Assembly (NCBI GenBank): GCA_023807065.1
Contig: JAJJLU010000456.1
Coordinates: 1-41,132 of the forward strand
DNA length: 41,132 bases
Direction of reading: 5' to 3'
Source of the DNA: Isotricha intestinalis
Taxonomy: Eukaryota; Ciliophora; Litostomatea; Vestibuliferida; Isotrichidae
In this document: positions 31,673 through 41,079 of the stretch, piece by piece
Numbering within the stretch: position 1 is the stretch's first letter
Layout: every line of letters begins with the position of its first letter
The notes under the pieces: generated by a model
The model's database searches: none
Seen by the model: only the letters and a program-made list of their open reading frames with translations
What the model was told of the DNA's origin: nothing
Program-made: the position numbers and the translations under genes

Positions 31673-33736
31673 ATGGAAACTAAGTCTTATGATAATGATT
31701 TAAATAATCTTATTAATAATGAAAATACTGAAAATCATTTAAATGAAAATGAAATAAAAAATTTAAAAATGAATTTAATTAATCAAGAAAAATTAAAAGA
31801 TGAAGATAATGAAGAAAGAATTTGTTCAGAAGAAAAATTATCTATAAATCAAGAAATAAATAATTTAAATAATGAACAAGAAAATGAAAAAGAAGAAATA
31901 AAAATAACAAATATTAATAATAATAATTTTGAAGATGAAAATGTTAAAAAAAAGAATAAATATGAACATTTATCTATTACTCAAATAAAAGAATTAATTG
32001 GAACAAGAAACAAAAAACTTCTTCAATTATATGACGAAAAGAAAAAATCAAAAGAACAACTGAATAATATTCTTAAGAATTTAAATGATTTATATGAATT
32101 AAGTATAAAAAATATTCAAAATAAAGAAAAATATACTTTAACTGAATTAAAAGAATTATATGAAAAAAGGAAAAAAGAATTAAAAAATTCAAATCAATTA
32201 AAACAAACATTAAAATCTCAATTTTTCATTAATTTAAAAAAATTAGATAGTATATTATCTCCTGAAAAAATTCATACATTTGCAAAGGAAATTGATATAA
32301 TTAAAAAAGACAATAATTCAATTAATCAACAAATTCAAGAATTAAATTCTAAAAATTTAATTAATTCTATTGAATTAAAAATATGTAATGATAATAAAAA
32401 ATTTCCTTCAAAAATAAATAATTATACTCAAGATGTTCAAAGCTTCTCAAATGAAAAACATTATTATTATACAAAATTAAATATGAATAAAAGAAGTTTA
32501 GACAATTTAATCAAAGAAAAGAATGTATTAAATAAATTATATAATTCTATTATAAAAGAAGATAGTGATAATAATATCGTTTCTTATTTAAATTTTTGGT
32601 TAAAATTAATTAACCAAGATTTAGAAGGAACTGAAGATGAGATTTTAGAAAAAATAGACAATAATAAATCAAAAGTTGTTAATGAGATTGATAAAAGAAG
32701 AAAAATTAAATTAAAATTAAAAAGCAATATATTACAATTACCCATATTAACAGATAGTTCATATCATGAAAAAGAATCAAGAAATAAAATAAATGATCTT
32801 AATGTGAATAAAAGCGCAAATTTTTCAAGTCAAAAAAAACCTTATCAAGGGATTTTTAATAAATATTCTTTATTAAAAGATTATAATGACAGCAACATTA
32901 GTAATAGTAATTTAAAGGTAAATAAAAAAAAATCAAGAATTGTGTTAAAAAATATAGTAAATTTAAAAAAAGATATTTTTCAAGATATATTAAAGGAATT
33001 TTCAAATGATTATTTTGCCACAAGTGATGATGATTATAAAGAATTATTAGATAAAAAAGAACAATTTGTAGATATGAATTCTAGAATAGAAAGTAAAATT
33101 AGAGAAAATTCAAAAAATTCTTCTGAAAAATTAAATAAAATTACTAGAAATATTAATGACAATATTACTAGATTAAATTATTTAAATCAAAAGAATGAAT
33201 TATTAAGTAATGAAATTATTAATTTAGAAAATTTACTTCTATTAACTTTTCATCAAAATGAAATAAAAAAAGAAATTAAAAACAATGAATCTAAAGTTAT
33301 GGTATTAAATAATAAAAAAATAAGTGATTTATATTATAATAATGAAAATATATTAAGAGATTTAAAAGATGATGAAAAACAAAAATTTAAATTAAATCTC
33401 AATTATACTTTAGAAAAGAAAGAAAAAAAAAATTATATACCTACTAATATTCCTCATCAAATTACTAAAAAAATTAAATTATTTAATAATATTTCAAAAA
33501 TTAAAAAAATTAACAAAGAAAATTTAAATGATATTATTAGAGAGAAAAAAATACAAGAAATTAAAAATAAATACTTCCCAATTGACAACAATAAAATAAG
33601 TGAAAATAAAAGAAAAAAAGAAATTAATTATGATATTAATAATTATTTAGAAAATGAAACAATGAATATAAATAAGGAGAAACAAATATATAATAAAATA
33701 ATAACAGTTATTGAACAAAAGGAAAAAAATCATTAA
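31673..33736 (+). CDS. Coiled-coil protein, family not recognised
   Basis: 687 residues of charged, mostly helical sequence. An acidic Asn/Glu N-terminus (1-95) is followed by a conserved-looking block starting YEHLSITQIKELIGTRNKKLLQLYDEKKK (about 101-130). Long coiled coils run to about 350, a Ser/Asn linker (360-410) comes next, and a second coiled coil covers about 430-600. The C-terminus is basic. No enzyme motif is seen. A ciliary or cytoskeletal role is only suggested by the composition and the neighbours. Confidence 0.65.
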   Translation: METKSYDNDLNNLINNENTENHLNENEIKNLKMNLINQEKLKDEDNEERICSEEKLSINQEINNLNNEQENEKEEIKITNINNNNFEDENVKKKNKYEHLSITQIKELIGTRNKKLLQLYDEKKKSKEQLNNILKNLNDLYELSIKNIQNKEKYTLTELKELYEKRKKELKNSNQLKQTLKSQFFINLKKLDSILSPEKIHTFAKEIDIIKKDNNSINQQIQELNSKNLINSIELKICNDNKKFPSKINNYTQDVQSFSNEKHYYYTKLNMNKRSLDNLIKEKNVLNKLYNSIIKEDSDNNIVSYLNFWLKLINQDLEGTEDEILEKIDNNKSKVVNEIDKRRKIKLKLKSNILQLPILTDSSYHEKESRNKINDLNVNKSANFSSQKKPYQGIFNKYSLLKDYNDSNISNSNLKVNKKKSRIVLKNIVNLKKDIFQDILKEFSNDYFATSDDDYKELLDKKEQFVDMNSRIESKIRENSKNSSEKLNKITRNINDNITRLNYLNQKNELLSNEIINLENLLLLTFHQNEIKKEIKNNESKVMVLNNKKISDLYYNNENILRDLKDDEKQKFKLNLNYTLEKKEKKNYIPTNIPHQITKKIKLFNNISKIKKINKENLNDIIREKKIQEIKNKYFPIDNNKISENKRKKEINYDINNYLENETMNINKEKQIYNKIITVIEQKEKNH

Positions 33737-34082
33737 TTCAAAATTATATTGGTAAAAAATAATTAATCTATAAATAATTATAAGATTATTATCATATTCA
33801 ATGATACAAGATTTATTTTCATTATATTTAAATTATATTAAATCTTTAATATAGTATATAGTTTTTCAATTTAGAGTTAAATGTTTGTTATTTTTTAATT
33901 AATAAATTGGGTATTATTATTTATTAAAAGTATAAAAGTTTTATAATCATTATTATTTTCTTGATTAGAAAATTGAATATTTGAAATATCTTTTTTATGG
34001 TTTTTTATATTATTTAATTTATTCATAAAAACAATATATTATTTATTAAATTAAATAAATTGTTAAGTATTTTGGAATTTTT
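33737..34082. other. Intergenic, convergent genes
   Basis: 346 bp between the coiled-coil gene (plus) and the degenerate HD gene (minus). Apart from the doubtful 43-codon frame listed separately, nothing is recognised. Confidence 0.5.
33895..34026 (-). CDS. Doubtful 43-aa open frame
   Basis: ATG at 34026 to TAA at 33895. The peptide begins MNKLNNIKNHKKD and has mixed, protein-like composition rather than simple repeats. It lies downstream of the HD gene on the same strand. It could be a small gene, a lost 3' exon or chance. Confidence 0.2.
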   Translation of the reverse strand: MNKLNNIKNHKKDISNIQFSNQENNNDYKTFILLINNNTQFIN

Positions 34083-35042
34083 TTATAATTCCTCATTATT
34101 ATTTAATTCTTCTTTAATTCTTAATTTCTCTTCATATTCATTAATTTTATTTTCAATTTCCTTTTTTTTTGCTAAAATTTTTTTTTCAACTAAACCTCTT
34201 TCTTTTCTAAAACTTTTTTCTATATTTTCTCTTTCAAATGGATTTAAAATTTGATTTTTAAAGTTTTCTCTTTTTTCTTCATTTTCTCTTTCAGTTTCAA
34301 TCATTTTAAATAATTCTTTTTTTACATTTTTACTATATATTTTAACTTTATTTTTAATAACTTCCTCTTTTATTTCATCAATAAATTTAACATTATCTTC
34401 TTCATCAATATCTTTATAAAATTGCTTTAAAAAAATTAATAAAAAATCTATTTTATTAAAACCAATTTCTTTTCCTTTTTTAGTATTAAGTTCATCTTTT
34501 ATACTAAAAACAATTTGATTTAATTTATCAATGCAACTCTTATTTTCTTTATTTTCATTTTCATTATTTTTATAATAAATTTTATCAGTATTATCTCTAA
34601 ATATTTTCCCAATTTCAATTGCACTTAATTGATTTAATCTAATTGCATCTTCTATAATTTTTCCTTCTAATGAATTTGGTTTATTTAAAAAATTTGATTT
34701 TTTAAATTCTATTATTTCTTTAACAACTATTATTATATATTCAGCTGTGTCTTCATCTAATTCACATTCTTCTAAAAATCTTTGTAAATTCTCATTATCT
34801 AAATTATTTGGAAATATTTCTGTATTATCAATATCAAATAATAATGATGAAATTCCTGTTATAAATAAATCCGCTTCTTCTTCTTCTTTACATATTTTTA
34901 TTGATGTATTATAAATTTTATTATAATATTTTAGGTCTATTAAATCTTCTTTTTCTTTAAAAATATTTTTTAAATATTCTTTTGCTTTTTTTATATTATT
35001 TATTTTTTCTACTGTAAATTCAGTTTCATTTTGATTCTCCAT
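34083..35042 (-). CDS. Degenerate HD-domain phosphohydrolase-like protein
   Basis: 319 residues from the ATG at 35042. A TTG nine bases further upstream also opens the frame but is less likely. The core resembles bacterial-type HD phosphohydrolases: EEEEADLFITGISSLLFDID (53-72) aligns with ...E-A-D-x-x-x-x-x-A-A-L-L-H-D-I, and SLEGKIIEDAIRLNQLSAIEIGKIF (124-148) with SLEGKIVxDADRLDAxGAIGIARxF. The metal ligands are gone: the HD pair reads Phe69-Asp70, DADRLD reads DAIRLN, and the N-terminal His position appears to be Tyr/Asn. A charged coiled coil (about 225-319) has been added. It is probably a pseudoenzyme; metal-dependent hydrolysis is unlikely. I base the family call on the SLEGK block. 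Confidence 0.55.
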   Translation of the reverse strand: MENQNETEFTVEKINNIKKAKEYLKNIFKEKEDLIDLKYYNKIYNTSIKICKEEEEADLFITGISSLLFDIDNTEIFPNNLDNENLQRFLEECELDEDTAEYIIIVVKEIIEFKKSNFLNKPNSLEGKIIEDAIRLNQLSAIEIGKIFRDNTDKIYYKNNENENKENKSCIDKLNQIVFSIKDELNTKKGKEIGFNKIDFLLIFLKQFYKDIDEEDNVKFIDEIKEEVIKNKVKIYSKNVKKELFKMIETERENEEKRENFKNQILNPFERENIEKSFRKERGLVEKKILAKKKEIENKINEYEEKLRIKEELNNNEEL

Positions 35043-35297
35043 GAAAAACAATTATTTAGAAATAAATAATTTTTGATAAATGTTTAAAATATTTTTTAGT
35101 TTATTTAAAAGGAATGAAAAATAATTTAAATAATGCTATAAAGAATTATTCTAAATACTATTAAACTTTTTAAAAAGATGATTAAAAAAAATGGAAAAAT
35201 GAGAAGAATGAAAACTAAAAAAAAAGAAATATATTTATTTTCCTTTAAAAAAAAACAATAAAAGAAAAAAAACATATAAAATAGTAATTAATATAAT

Positions 35298-37250
35298 TTA
35301 ATAATTATCCTCATAATTTCTTTGATTTCCATTCTCAAAATAATCTCCATTTAAACCCCAAACACTAAATAAAATATTTTGAAATAAAAAATCACTATGA
35401 ATACTCATAGAAATAATATCATAATATTCATTAAATTCTTGAAAACTAATTTTCCCATTTCTCAATTTATCAGTTCTCAATAATTGAAAATGATAATCTA
35501 TATTATCTAAAAATTCAGCTTCAACTTCAGGAGCACTTCTTCTCCCATTAATGACATCAGGATGATTTTTAACATTATATAAATTTCTCATATCATTTAA
35601 ATAAATATATCCATTATTGTTTACATCTAAATAATTAAAAACTTGATTTATAATTTGAAATCTAAACGCATTCATTTTTCCTATTAATGTATTTAGGAAT
35701 TCTATATAATTTATTTGACCTTCATTATTATTATCAAATTGACTAAATATTGATATTTGTTCTTCCACTGTTAATGGAATTTTATATTCAAAACAATATT
35801 TTATAAAATCATCAAAATCTATTAATTTTGAATTATCTTCATCAGATAACATAAATGATCTTCTTAATGACATTATACCTCTTGGTCCTCTTGATGCTAT
35901 TATATCCCTAAATTTTTTAAAAGGATTATTAGAAATTTTTTTTTGATTGTTTAAATGATAATTTATATTTTGATTGAAATTTTGGTTTTGAGGTTTAATA
36001 TTATATTGGTAATTTGTTTTATTTTGATTATTGTTTGAATAAGTGTTATATATGTTATTATAGTTATTGTTATTGATAATTCGATTTTTTAATGGAGTTT
36101 GTTCTATTGAATTTAAATTTGAATTTTGATAATATTTATTTTCTAATAGATTTTCTTTATTTATATAATTATTATTATTATTATAAGAATAATAATTACT
36201 TTTATTATTATTTATATTCCATTCACTATTAACTAATAATTCAAAATAATCATCATTTTCTATAAACATAGAAATATTTTGATAATATTCTAAAAAATCA
36301 TCAAATATAACATAACCATCACCTTGACTTCCATTTAAATAATTATAAGCAATATCAAAATAATAAATAAAATCATTATAAACTTCATTTTCATTTTTTT
36401 TTCCACTTTTTACATCAGGATGATTTTTAGCATTATATTGATTTTTAATATAATTAATATTAACTGCTCCATTTTTATTAATATCAATTAATTTAAAAGC
36501 ATTAAAAACGATTTTTTTTCTATAATCATTCATTTCTCCTCTTATTGTTCTTAGAAATTCATCATATTCTATAATTCCATTATTATTTCTATCAAAAGCA
36601 ATAAAAGCTTTTTCAAGTTCATTTTCATTTAAATTAAATTGAAAAATATTTGAAGCTTTTTTAAATTCTTCATAATCTATTCCTTGAGAATTATCTGTAT
36701 CAATTTTCCTAAAATTTTCTATTATTTGTGATATACCTTTTATTCCATTTGGTAATAATTTATTTCTGATTTTCTCTATAATTTCTTTTATTGAGTTTTC
36801 TGATAAATATTCTTTTTTTGTTAAATTACCTTGAATTTCTTGTTGACTTTTTTTTTTAATTAAACTTTCTTTTATTGAATTATCATTGTTATTCATATTA
36901 ATTATATTATTATTTATATTATTATTATTGTTATTTTTTTTTGGATTAAAAGTTTGTTCTGGTTCAAATGGACCATATAAATCATTTATTAATTCTATAT
37001 AATTTAATTCACCATTATTTTCAGTATTATATATTTTAAATATGTTTATTAAATCACTTTCTTTAAAACCTGAAATTCCTAAATATTTCATTGTTTGAAT
37101 AAACTCATCTTGATTACATGTATTTTTGTTATTTATATCAAATAATTTAAATGAATTTAATAATATTTCTTCTTCAGGATTTGAATCAGTTGATTTTAAA
37201 CATAATTTATTTGTTAATGCTGTTTCAAACTCTGTTTTTAGTTCAGACAT
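35298..37250 (-). CDS. Tandem calcyphosin-like EF-hand protein
   Basis: 650 residues with two copies of a calcyphosin-type module after an N-terminal EF pair (loops near 38-50 and 74-86). Module A (about 150-350) has loops at DTDNSQGIDYEEF, DRNNNGIIEYDEF and DINKNGAVN, then YNAKNHPDVKSGKK, an acidic helix, and a final GYVIFDDFLEYYQNISMFI. Module B (about 435-640) repeats this with DEDNSKLIDFDDF, DNNNEGQINYIEF and DVNNNGYIYLND, then YNVKNHPDVINGRR and KISFQEFNEYYDIISMSI. N-x-x-x-HPDV-x-x-G and EF-x-x-YY-x-x-I-S-x-S-I are calcyphosin signatures. The linker is Asn/Tyr-rich. It should bind several Ca2+ ions; CAPS proteins are common in ciliated cells. Several loops look intact, others degenerate. 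Confidence 0.87.
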   Translation of the reverse strand: MSELKTEFETALTNKLCLKSTDSNPEEEILLNSFKLFDINNKNTCNQDEFIQTMKYLGISGFKESDLINIFKIYNTENNGELNYIELINDLYGPFEPEQTFNPKKNNNNNNINNNIINMNNNDNSIKESLIKKKSQQEIQGNLTKKEYLSENSIKEIIEKIRNKLLPNGIKGISQIIENFRKIDTDNSQGIDYEEFKKASNIFQFNLNENELEKAFIAFDRNNNGIIEYDEFLRTIRGEMNDYRKKIVFNAFKLIDINKNGAVNINYIKNQYNAKNHPDVKSGKKNENEVYNDFIYYFDIAYNYLNGSQGDGYVIFDDFLEYYQNISMFIENDDYFELLVNSEWNINNNKSNYYSYNNNNNYINKENLLENKYYQNSNLNSIEQTPLKNRIINNNNYNNIYNTYSNNNQNKTNYQYNIKPQNQNFNQNINYHLNNQKKISNNPFKKFRDIIASRGPRGIMSLRRSFMLSDEDNSKLIDFDDFIKYCFEYKIPLTVEEQISIFSQFDNNNEGQINYIEFLNTLIGKMNAFRFQIINQVFNYLDVNNNGYIYLNDMRNLYNVKNHPDVINGRRSAPEVEAEFLDNIDYHFQLLRTDKLRNGKISFQEFNEYYDIISMSIHSDFLFQNILFSVWGLNGDYFENGNQRNYEDNY

Positions 37251-37312
37251 TTATATAAATATTTTTCATTTTTTTTAAATTTAAATATTTAATTTAAAAA
37301 CATTTATATCAT

Positions 37313-38867
37313 TTATTTTTTACAATAATATTTTTTAAAAAATTTATCAATAGCTTGAATTAAATCTTTAGTTTTAGCTTTTGTATATAATTTTTGAACT
37401 TTTTCTTCTCCTCCTAATTTATTAAATTTTTCTAAAAATAAATTATTATCATCTTCATTATTATCTTTATACAAATAATAATTTCCTTTTTCTATTATAA
37501 TTAAAATTAAATCAAAACAACTTTTTAAAACATTTTTATCATTGTATTCATCCATAATTTTAAATATACATTCAAACAATCCACATTCAATTAATTTAAT
37601 ATTTAATATTTCATTACCAATATAAATTGCATTTCCTAAACAAAATAACCCTTCTTTTACAACATCAATAGAATATACATTTTCAATAATTGAAATAATA
37701 TCTTCAAATAAATTTTTAGAATTTAGTTCTTCATGAAAAAGCTTTTCATTGCATAAATTTGATAAAGCAAAAAGAATATATTTTTTATTTAAATTTGAAG
37801 TTTTCTTATTAAGAATAGTTTCTTTTAAAAAATTAAAACAATTTGTTTCTAAAAGTTTTAAATTTATTATATCATCTTCACTAGAAGCAATATCACCTAT
37901 AATATATAAAGTTTGATTTATTAATTCATCAAAAAAATTAGAAAATTTAATTAATAAATCTAAAATATATGTATTTTCATCATCTTTATTAAAAAAAAGT
38001 TCTATAATTTCATTAGACGATGACATTGCTAATCTCCTATATATTATATATATATTTAAAATTATATTTTTATCTAAATCTTCTTTCTCTTTATTATAAT
38101 AAATTTTAACTAATTCTTCTTTTACTTTTTGGAAAAGTAATTTTTGGAATAATTTCGTTTCTTCTGAATATAAAATTTTATTAAAAGAAGAAAGGAATTT
38201 AAAATATGAATTTGAATTACATATTTTATCATTATTATATATTTCTTTAAATAAATTCCAATATTTATCATTATTAATAATATTATTTTGATTTATAATA
38301 GAATTAATTATAATTTGAGTAATATAGTCAACAATATTAGAAAATAATTCATAATTATTTTTATATTTTTCAATTAATTTTAAATAAAGTGAAATGTATT
38401 CATTTTTAAAGAATAAACTTTTTCCATCATTTTCAGTGGCACAAGATAATTTATTTAAAAAATTTATTAAAATTAATATTTTATTTTCTTTGTCAATATT
38501 ATCATTTATGTAATAACATATAGAATCTATTATTTTCCAATGATTTAAATCTTGTTTTGAAATGTCATTTTTTAATAAAGATAATTTTTCAGTTATTTCT
38601 TTCAATAAAACTTCATCTATAGTATTTTTGTCTTTTAATTTTTGTGAGGATTCAAAAAAAAAATCCGTTAAATTATTATTATTATTATTTTCTTTTTCTT
38701 TATCTATTATTCCTCTTTTTATATTTATATAATTTGAAATAGTCTTTTTTCGTAAACTTAAATTTCTTTCTTCTAGAATAATATTAATGTCTTTAACTAT
38801 AAAATTTATTTAAAATTATACTTTTTAAAAATGTTTCTTTTTTTCTTAAAGTGTTCTGTTTTTCCAT
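37313..38867 (-). CDS. Importin alpha (karyopherin alpha), two exons
   Basis: Exon 1 is 38867-38822 and exon 2 is 38796-37313, giving 509 residues, the normal family length (about 520). The spliced N-terminus supplies an importin-beta-binding-like domain with RKKETFLK, then EERNLSLRKKTISNYINIKRG (the basic LRKxx pattern). Armadillo repeats follow, with IGDIASSED and FALSNLCNEK standing for the GNIAxG and WxLSNxCRG sequences of importin alpha, and a C-terminal helix ending QAIDKFFKKYY after GGEEKVQKLYTKAKTK. The usual Trp/Asn ladder (W-x-x-x-N) that binds nuclear localisation signals is eroded to Phe in places. Its role is to carry NLS cargo into the nucleus with importin beta. Starting at the internal TTG (38605) would lose the IBB. 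Confidence 0.82.
38797..38821 (-). other. Intron in importin alpha, 25 nt
   Basis: On the minus strand it begins GTATAATTTTAA and ends ATTTTATAG. Both this 3' site and a second AG six bases later (31-nt intron, to 38791) keep the frame; the first is preferred. The GTATAAT start is identical to that of the DOT1-like gene's intron. Confidence 0.7.
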
Positions 38868-40044
38868 ATTTAATTTTAAATTTAATTTGCTTAATTTTTT
38901 TAAAAGAAATAAATTAAATTCTTTATTATTATACAAATTTTTGATTAAATTAAATAAGAAAAATTTAAAAAAAAAATAAAATAAATATAATTTAAAAATA
39001 AAATGAATTTCTCTTCTTTTACATTTTAAGGAAGAAAAAAATTTACCCTTATAAAAAAATTATTGATATAATAATAAATGATAAAAAACAAAAAGAATAA
39101 TAATTTATTTGTTATACTTTTTTATATAAAAAATAATTTAAATTAGTACCTTATAATTGTTATATAAGGTTTACTATATATTTAAATTTTCAAATAAAAT
39201 TCTATATTAAATTAATATTATTCAATATATAAAATTTTTTTTGAAAATTAAGATATTAACTTATTATCAAAAATTTAAATTCTCTATTTTTTTAAATTTA
39301 TATAACATCAAAAGAAAAAAAAGAAGAAAAAGAAGAAAAAGTAATAATAAATAACTCCACAGACTTATATAAAAAATTCCAATAAGTTTATTAAGAAATA
39401 CAAAAGTATATAATTTTCAAGGAAAATAATATTGAATTTAAATTTATTTTAAATAATAAAAAAGCTTAAATTGGAAGAAGGAAAAAATAGAATTATTAAA
39501 TATAATAATGATTAGTATAAATTAAAAAAATGGAAATATAAATCTGGCTTAATTACTATTTGAATTTAAATAAAATGACAATTTAATTTAAAATTAGATT
39601 TCTTTATAAAAATATTTCATTTTTTACAACATTATTCACAAAAATATATTTAATAATATTCAATAAATAAATGATATATATTATATAACTAAATTATTAT
39701 TATATGTATTCATAAAAAATTAACAAAGAATAATTTCATATTTCATATTTTGGAAATATTTTCAATAAAAGTTTTTTGATAAAGATAAAAAACTAAGTTG
39801 TACAAAATTAATTAGTTTACTTTTAATTTAATAACTTTCCTTTGAGATAGGGAGCTAATGCTGAGTAATAAAATATAAAAAAAATTTTAAATAAAATATA
39901 TTTAATATATATTTTGTTAATAAATTTTAAAGATATAAATGAAATTTATAATTGGGGATTGGTTAAATCCACAATTCCCAATTTAATATATCATATTTAT
40001 TCCATTCATAAATTCAAATAATTAATTTTTTTTATAAATTATAA
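38868..40044. other. Right subtelomeric non-coding region
   Basis: About 1.2 kb with no standard-code gene. It contains a stretch (39305-39511) that is open only if TAA/TAG are read as Gln, and a telomere-like GGGGATTGG at 39954-39962. Otherwise it is AT-rich without obvious repeats. Confidence 0.5.
39950..39983. repeat. Interstitial telomere-like motif with short inverted repeat
   Basis: TTGGGGATTGG (39952-39962) matches one and a half telomere units. AATTGGG (39950-39956) and CCCAATT (39977-39983) form an inverted pair around it. It lies 61 bases before the ATG of the last gene. Confidence 0.5.
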
Positions 40045-40145
40045 ATGGGTTGTAGTAAAACAAATGAGAAATATGAAGATAGAATGTATTTACTCCAAAT
40101 AATAATTACATGTTAGCAAATAGAAATAATAATATAAATAAATAT

Positions 40146-40276
40146 GCCCTCTTCCCAAAAATTATAATCAAGTTAATGCCCCTCTTCCCAATAATTATAA
40201 TCAAGTTAATGCCCCACTTCCCAAAAATTATAATCAAGTTAATGCCCCACTTCCCAATAATGATAATCAAGTTAAT
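40146..40276 (+). repeat. 33-bp tandem repeat, four units
   Basis: The units are 40146-40177 (32 bp), 40178-40210, 40211-40243 and 40244-40276 (33 bp each), each beginning GCCCCNCTTCCCAA and ending CAAGTTAAT. The first unit has CCC where the others have CCCC, shifting the frame. The peptide unit is APLPNNYNQVN. Confidence 0.9.
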
Positions 40277-40329
40277 GAAAATAAAATATTTCAAAATTTT
40301 ATCTATTGTCCTTCATGTGGTCATCCTTT

Positions 40330-40822
40330 GAAGAACAATTTTGAATCTTCTGGTACCTACACTGAAACATTTAATTGTTTTAAATATGGACAATATCAAA
40401 GTTACACAAATTATTATAAATGTATGATATGCAACGGTATTTTTTGTCAAAATTGTCCAAAATCCAATAATTCATTTTTGAATAGATGTCCTTTATGTGG
40501 TCAATCAGCTGGAAATAATTTTAAAGCTTCTGGTACACACACTGAAACATTTAGTTGTTTTAATTGTGGACAATATCAAAATGATCGAATTTATTATAAA
40601 TGTATGATATGCAACGGTATTTTTTGTCAAAATTGTCCAAAATCCAATTTTGGAAGTTTTGCTAAATGTCCTTTATGTGGTGAATCAGTTGGAAATAATT
40701 TTGAATCTTCTGGTACCGACACTGAAACATTTAATTGTTTTAAATGTGGACAATATCAAAGTTACACAAATTATTATAAATGTATGATATGGAATAGTAT
40801 TTTTTGTCAAAAATGTCCGTTT
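40330..40822 (+). repeat. Three tandem Cys-rich coding units (about 180 bp each)
   Basis: Near-identical stretches such as GAATCTTCTGGTACC and TATAAATGTATGATATGCAA recur about every 180 bases. This indicates recent duplication inside the subtelomeric gene. Confidence 0.85.
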
Positions 40823-41079
40823 TGAAATTATTTTATTCATCAAAAAAATCTATTTTTTATTTCTTTTATTTACCTTTTTTTTAAATATAATATAATAATT
40901 AAATATTCATATTAAAACTATGATAAATTGCAAAATAAACTTAAAGATAATTTTTATTTTATTCAATAATTCCTTTTTTTGGATATTATTTAATTAAATG
41001 AAATAATATATAGAATATTATAATATTAAAGAATTTATTTTTAAATATATATATTATATATTAAGTTTCGATATATAAT

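Larger units (their letters stand above)
40045..40825 (+). pseudogene. Decaying subtelomeric Cys-rich repeat gene with N-myristoylation signal
   Basis: The start MGCSKTNEK is a good N-myristoylation and palmitoylation signal (Gly2, Cys3). The frame then stops at TAG 40114. A middle frame (from about 40110) and a third frame (40142-40825) carry the rest: four 11-residue APLPNNYNQVN repeats and three roughly 60-residue Cys-rich units of the form CP-x-CG ... CF-x-CGQYQ ... YKCMICNGIFCQNCPKSN. A small intron (GT at 40086, AG at 40123) could bridge the first break; one missing C in CTCC near 40091 would do so too. The second break is one missing C in the first 33-bp repeat (40146-40177 is 32 bases). 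Zinc ligands are lost in unit 1 (CFKYG) and unit 3 (CMIWN), and unit 3 ends early with TGA, the only TGA stop here. It is either a real pseudogene or an error-affected gene. Confidence 0.6.

Noticed and set aside
38605..38605. Non-ATG (TTG) starts for importin alpha, the degenerate HD protein and the second kelch frame
   Set aside because: An upstream ATG exon, an internal ATG at 35042, and a frameshift respectively explain them without unusual initiation.
219..39511. Whole-window use of a ciliate code (TAA/TAG = Gln)
   Set aside because: Conserved proteins (PUS7, P4-ATPase, anoctamin, calcyphosin-like, USP) contain no internal TAA/TAG, and end at TAA where the families end.
40086..40116. 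31-nt intron (GT...TTAG) in the subtelomeric gene
   Set aside because: Splicing to this AG gives ATC AAA TAG, an immediate stop. The AG at 40123 works better, but the second break still remains.
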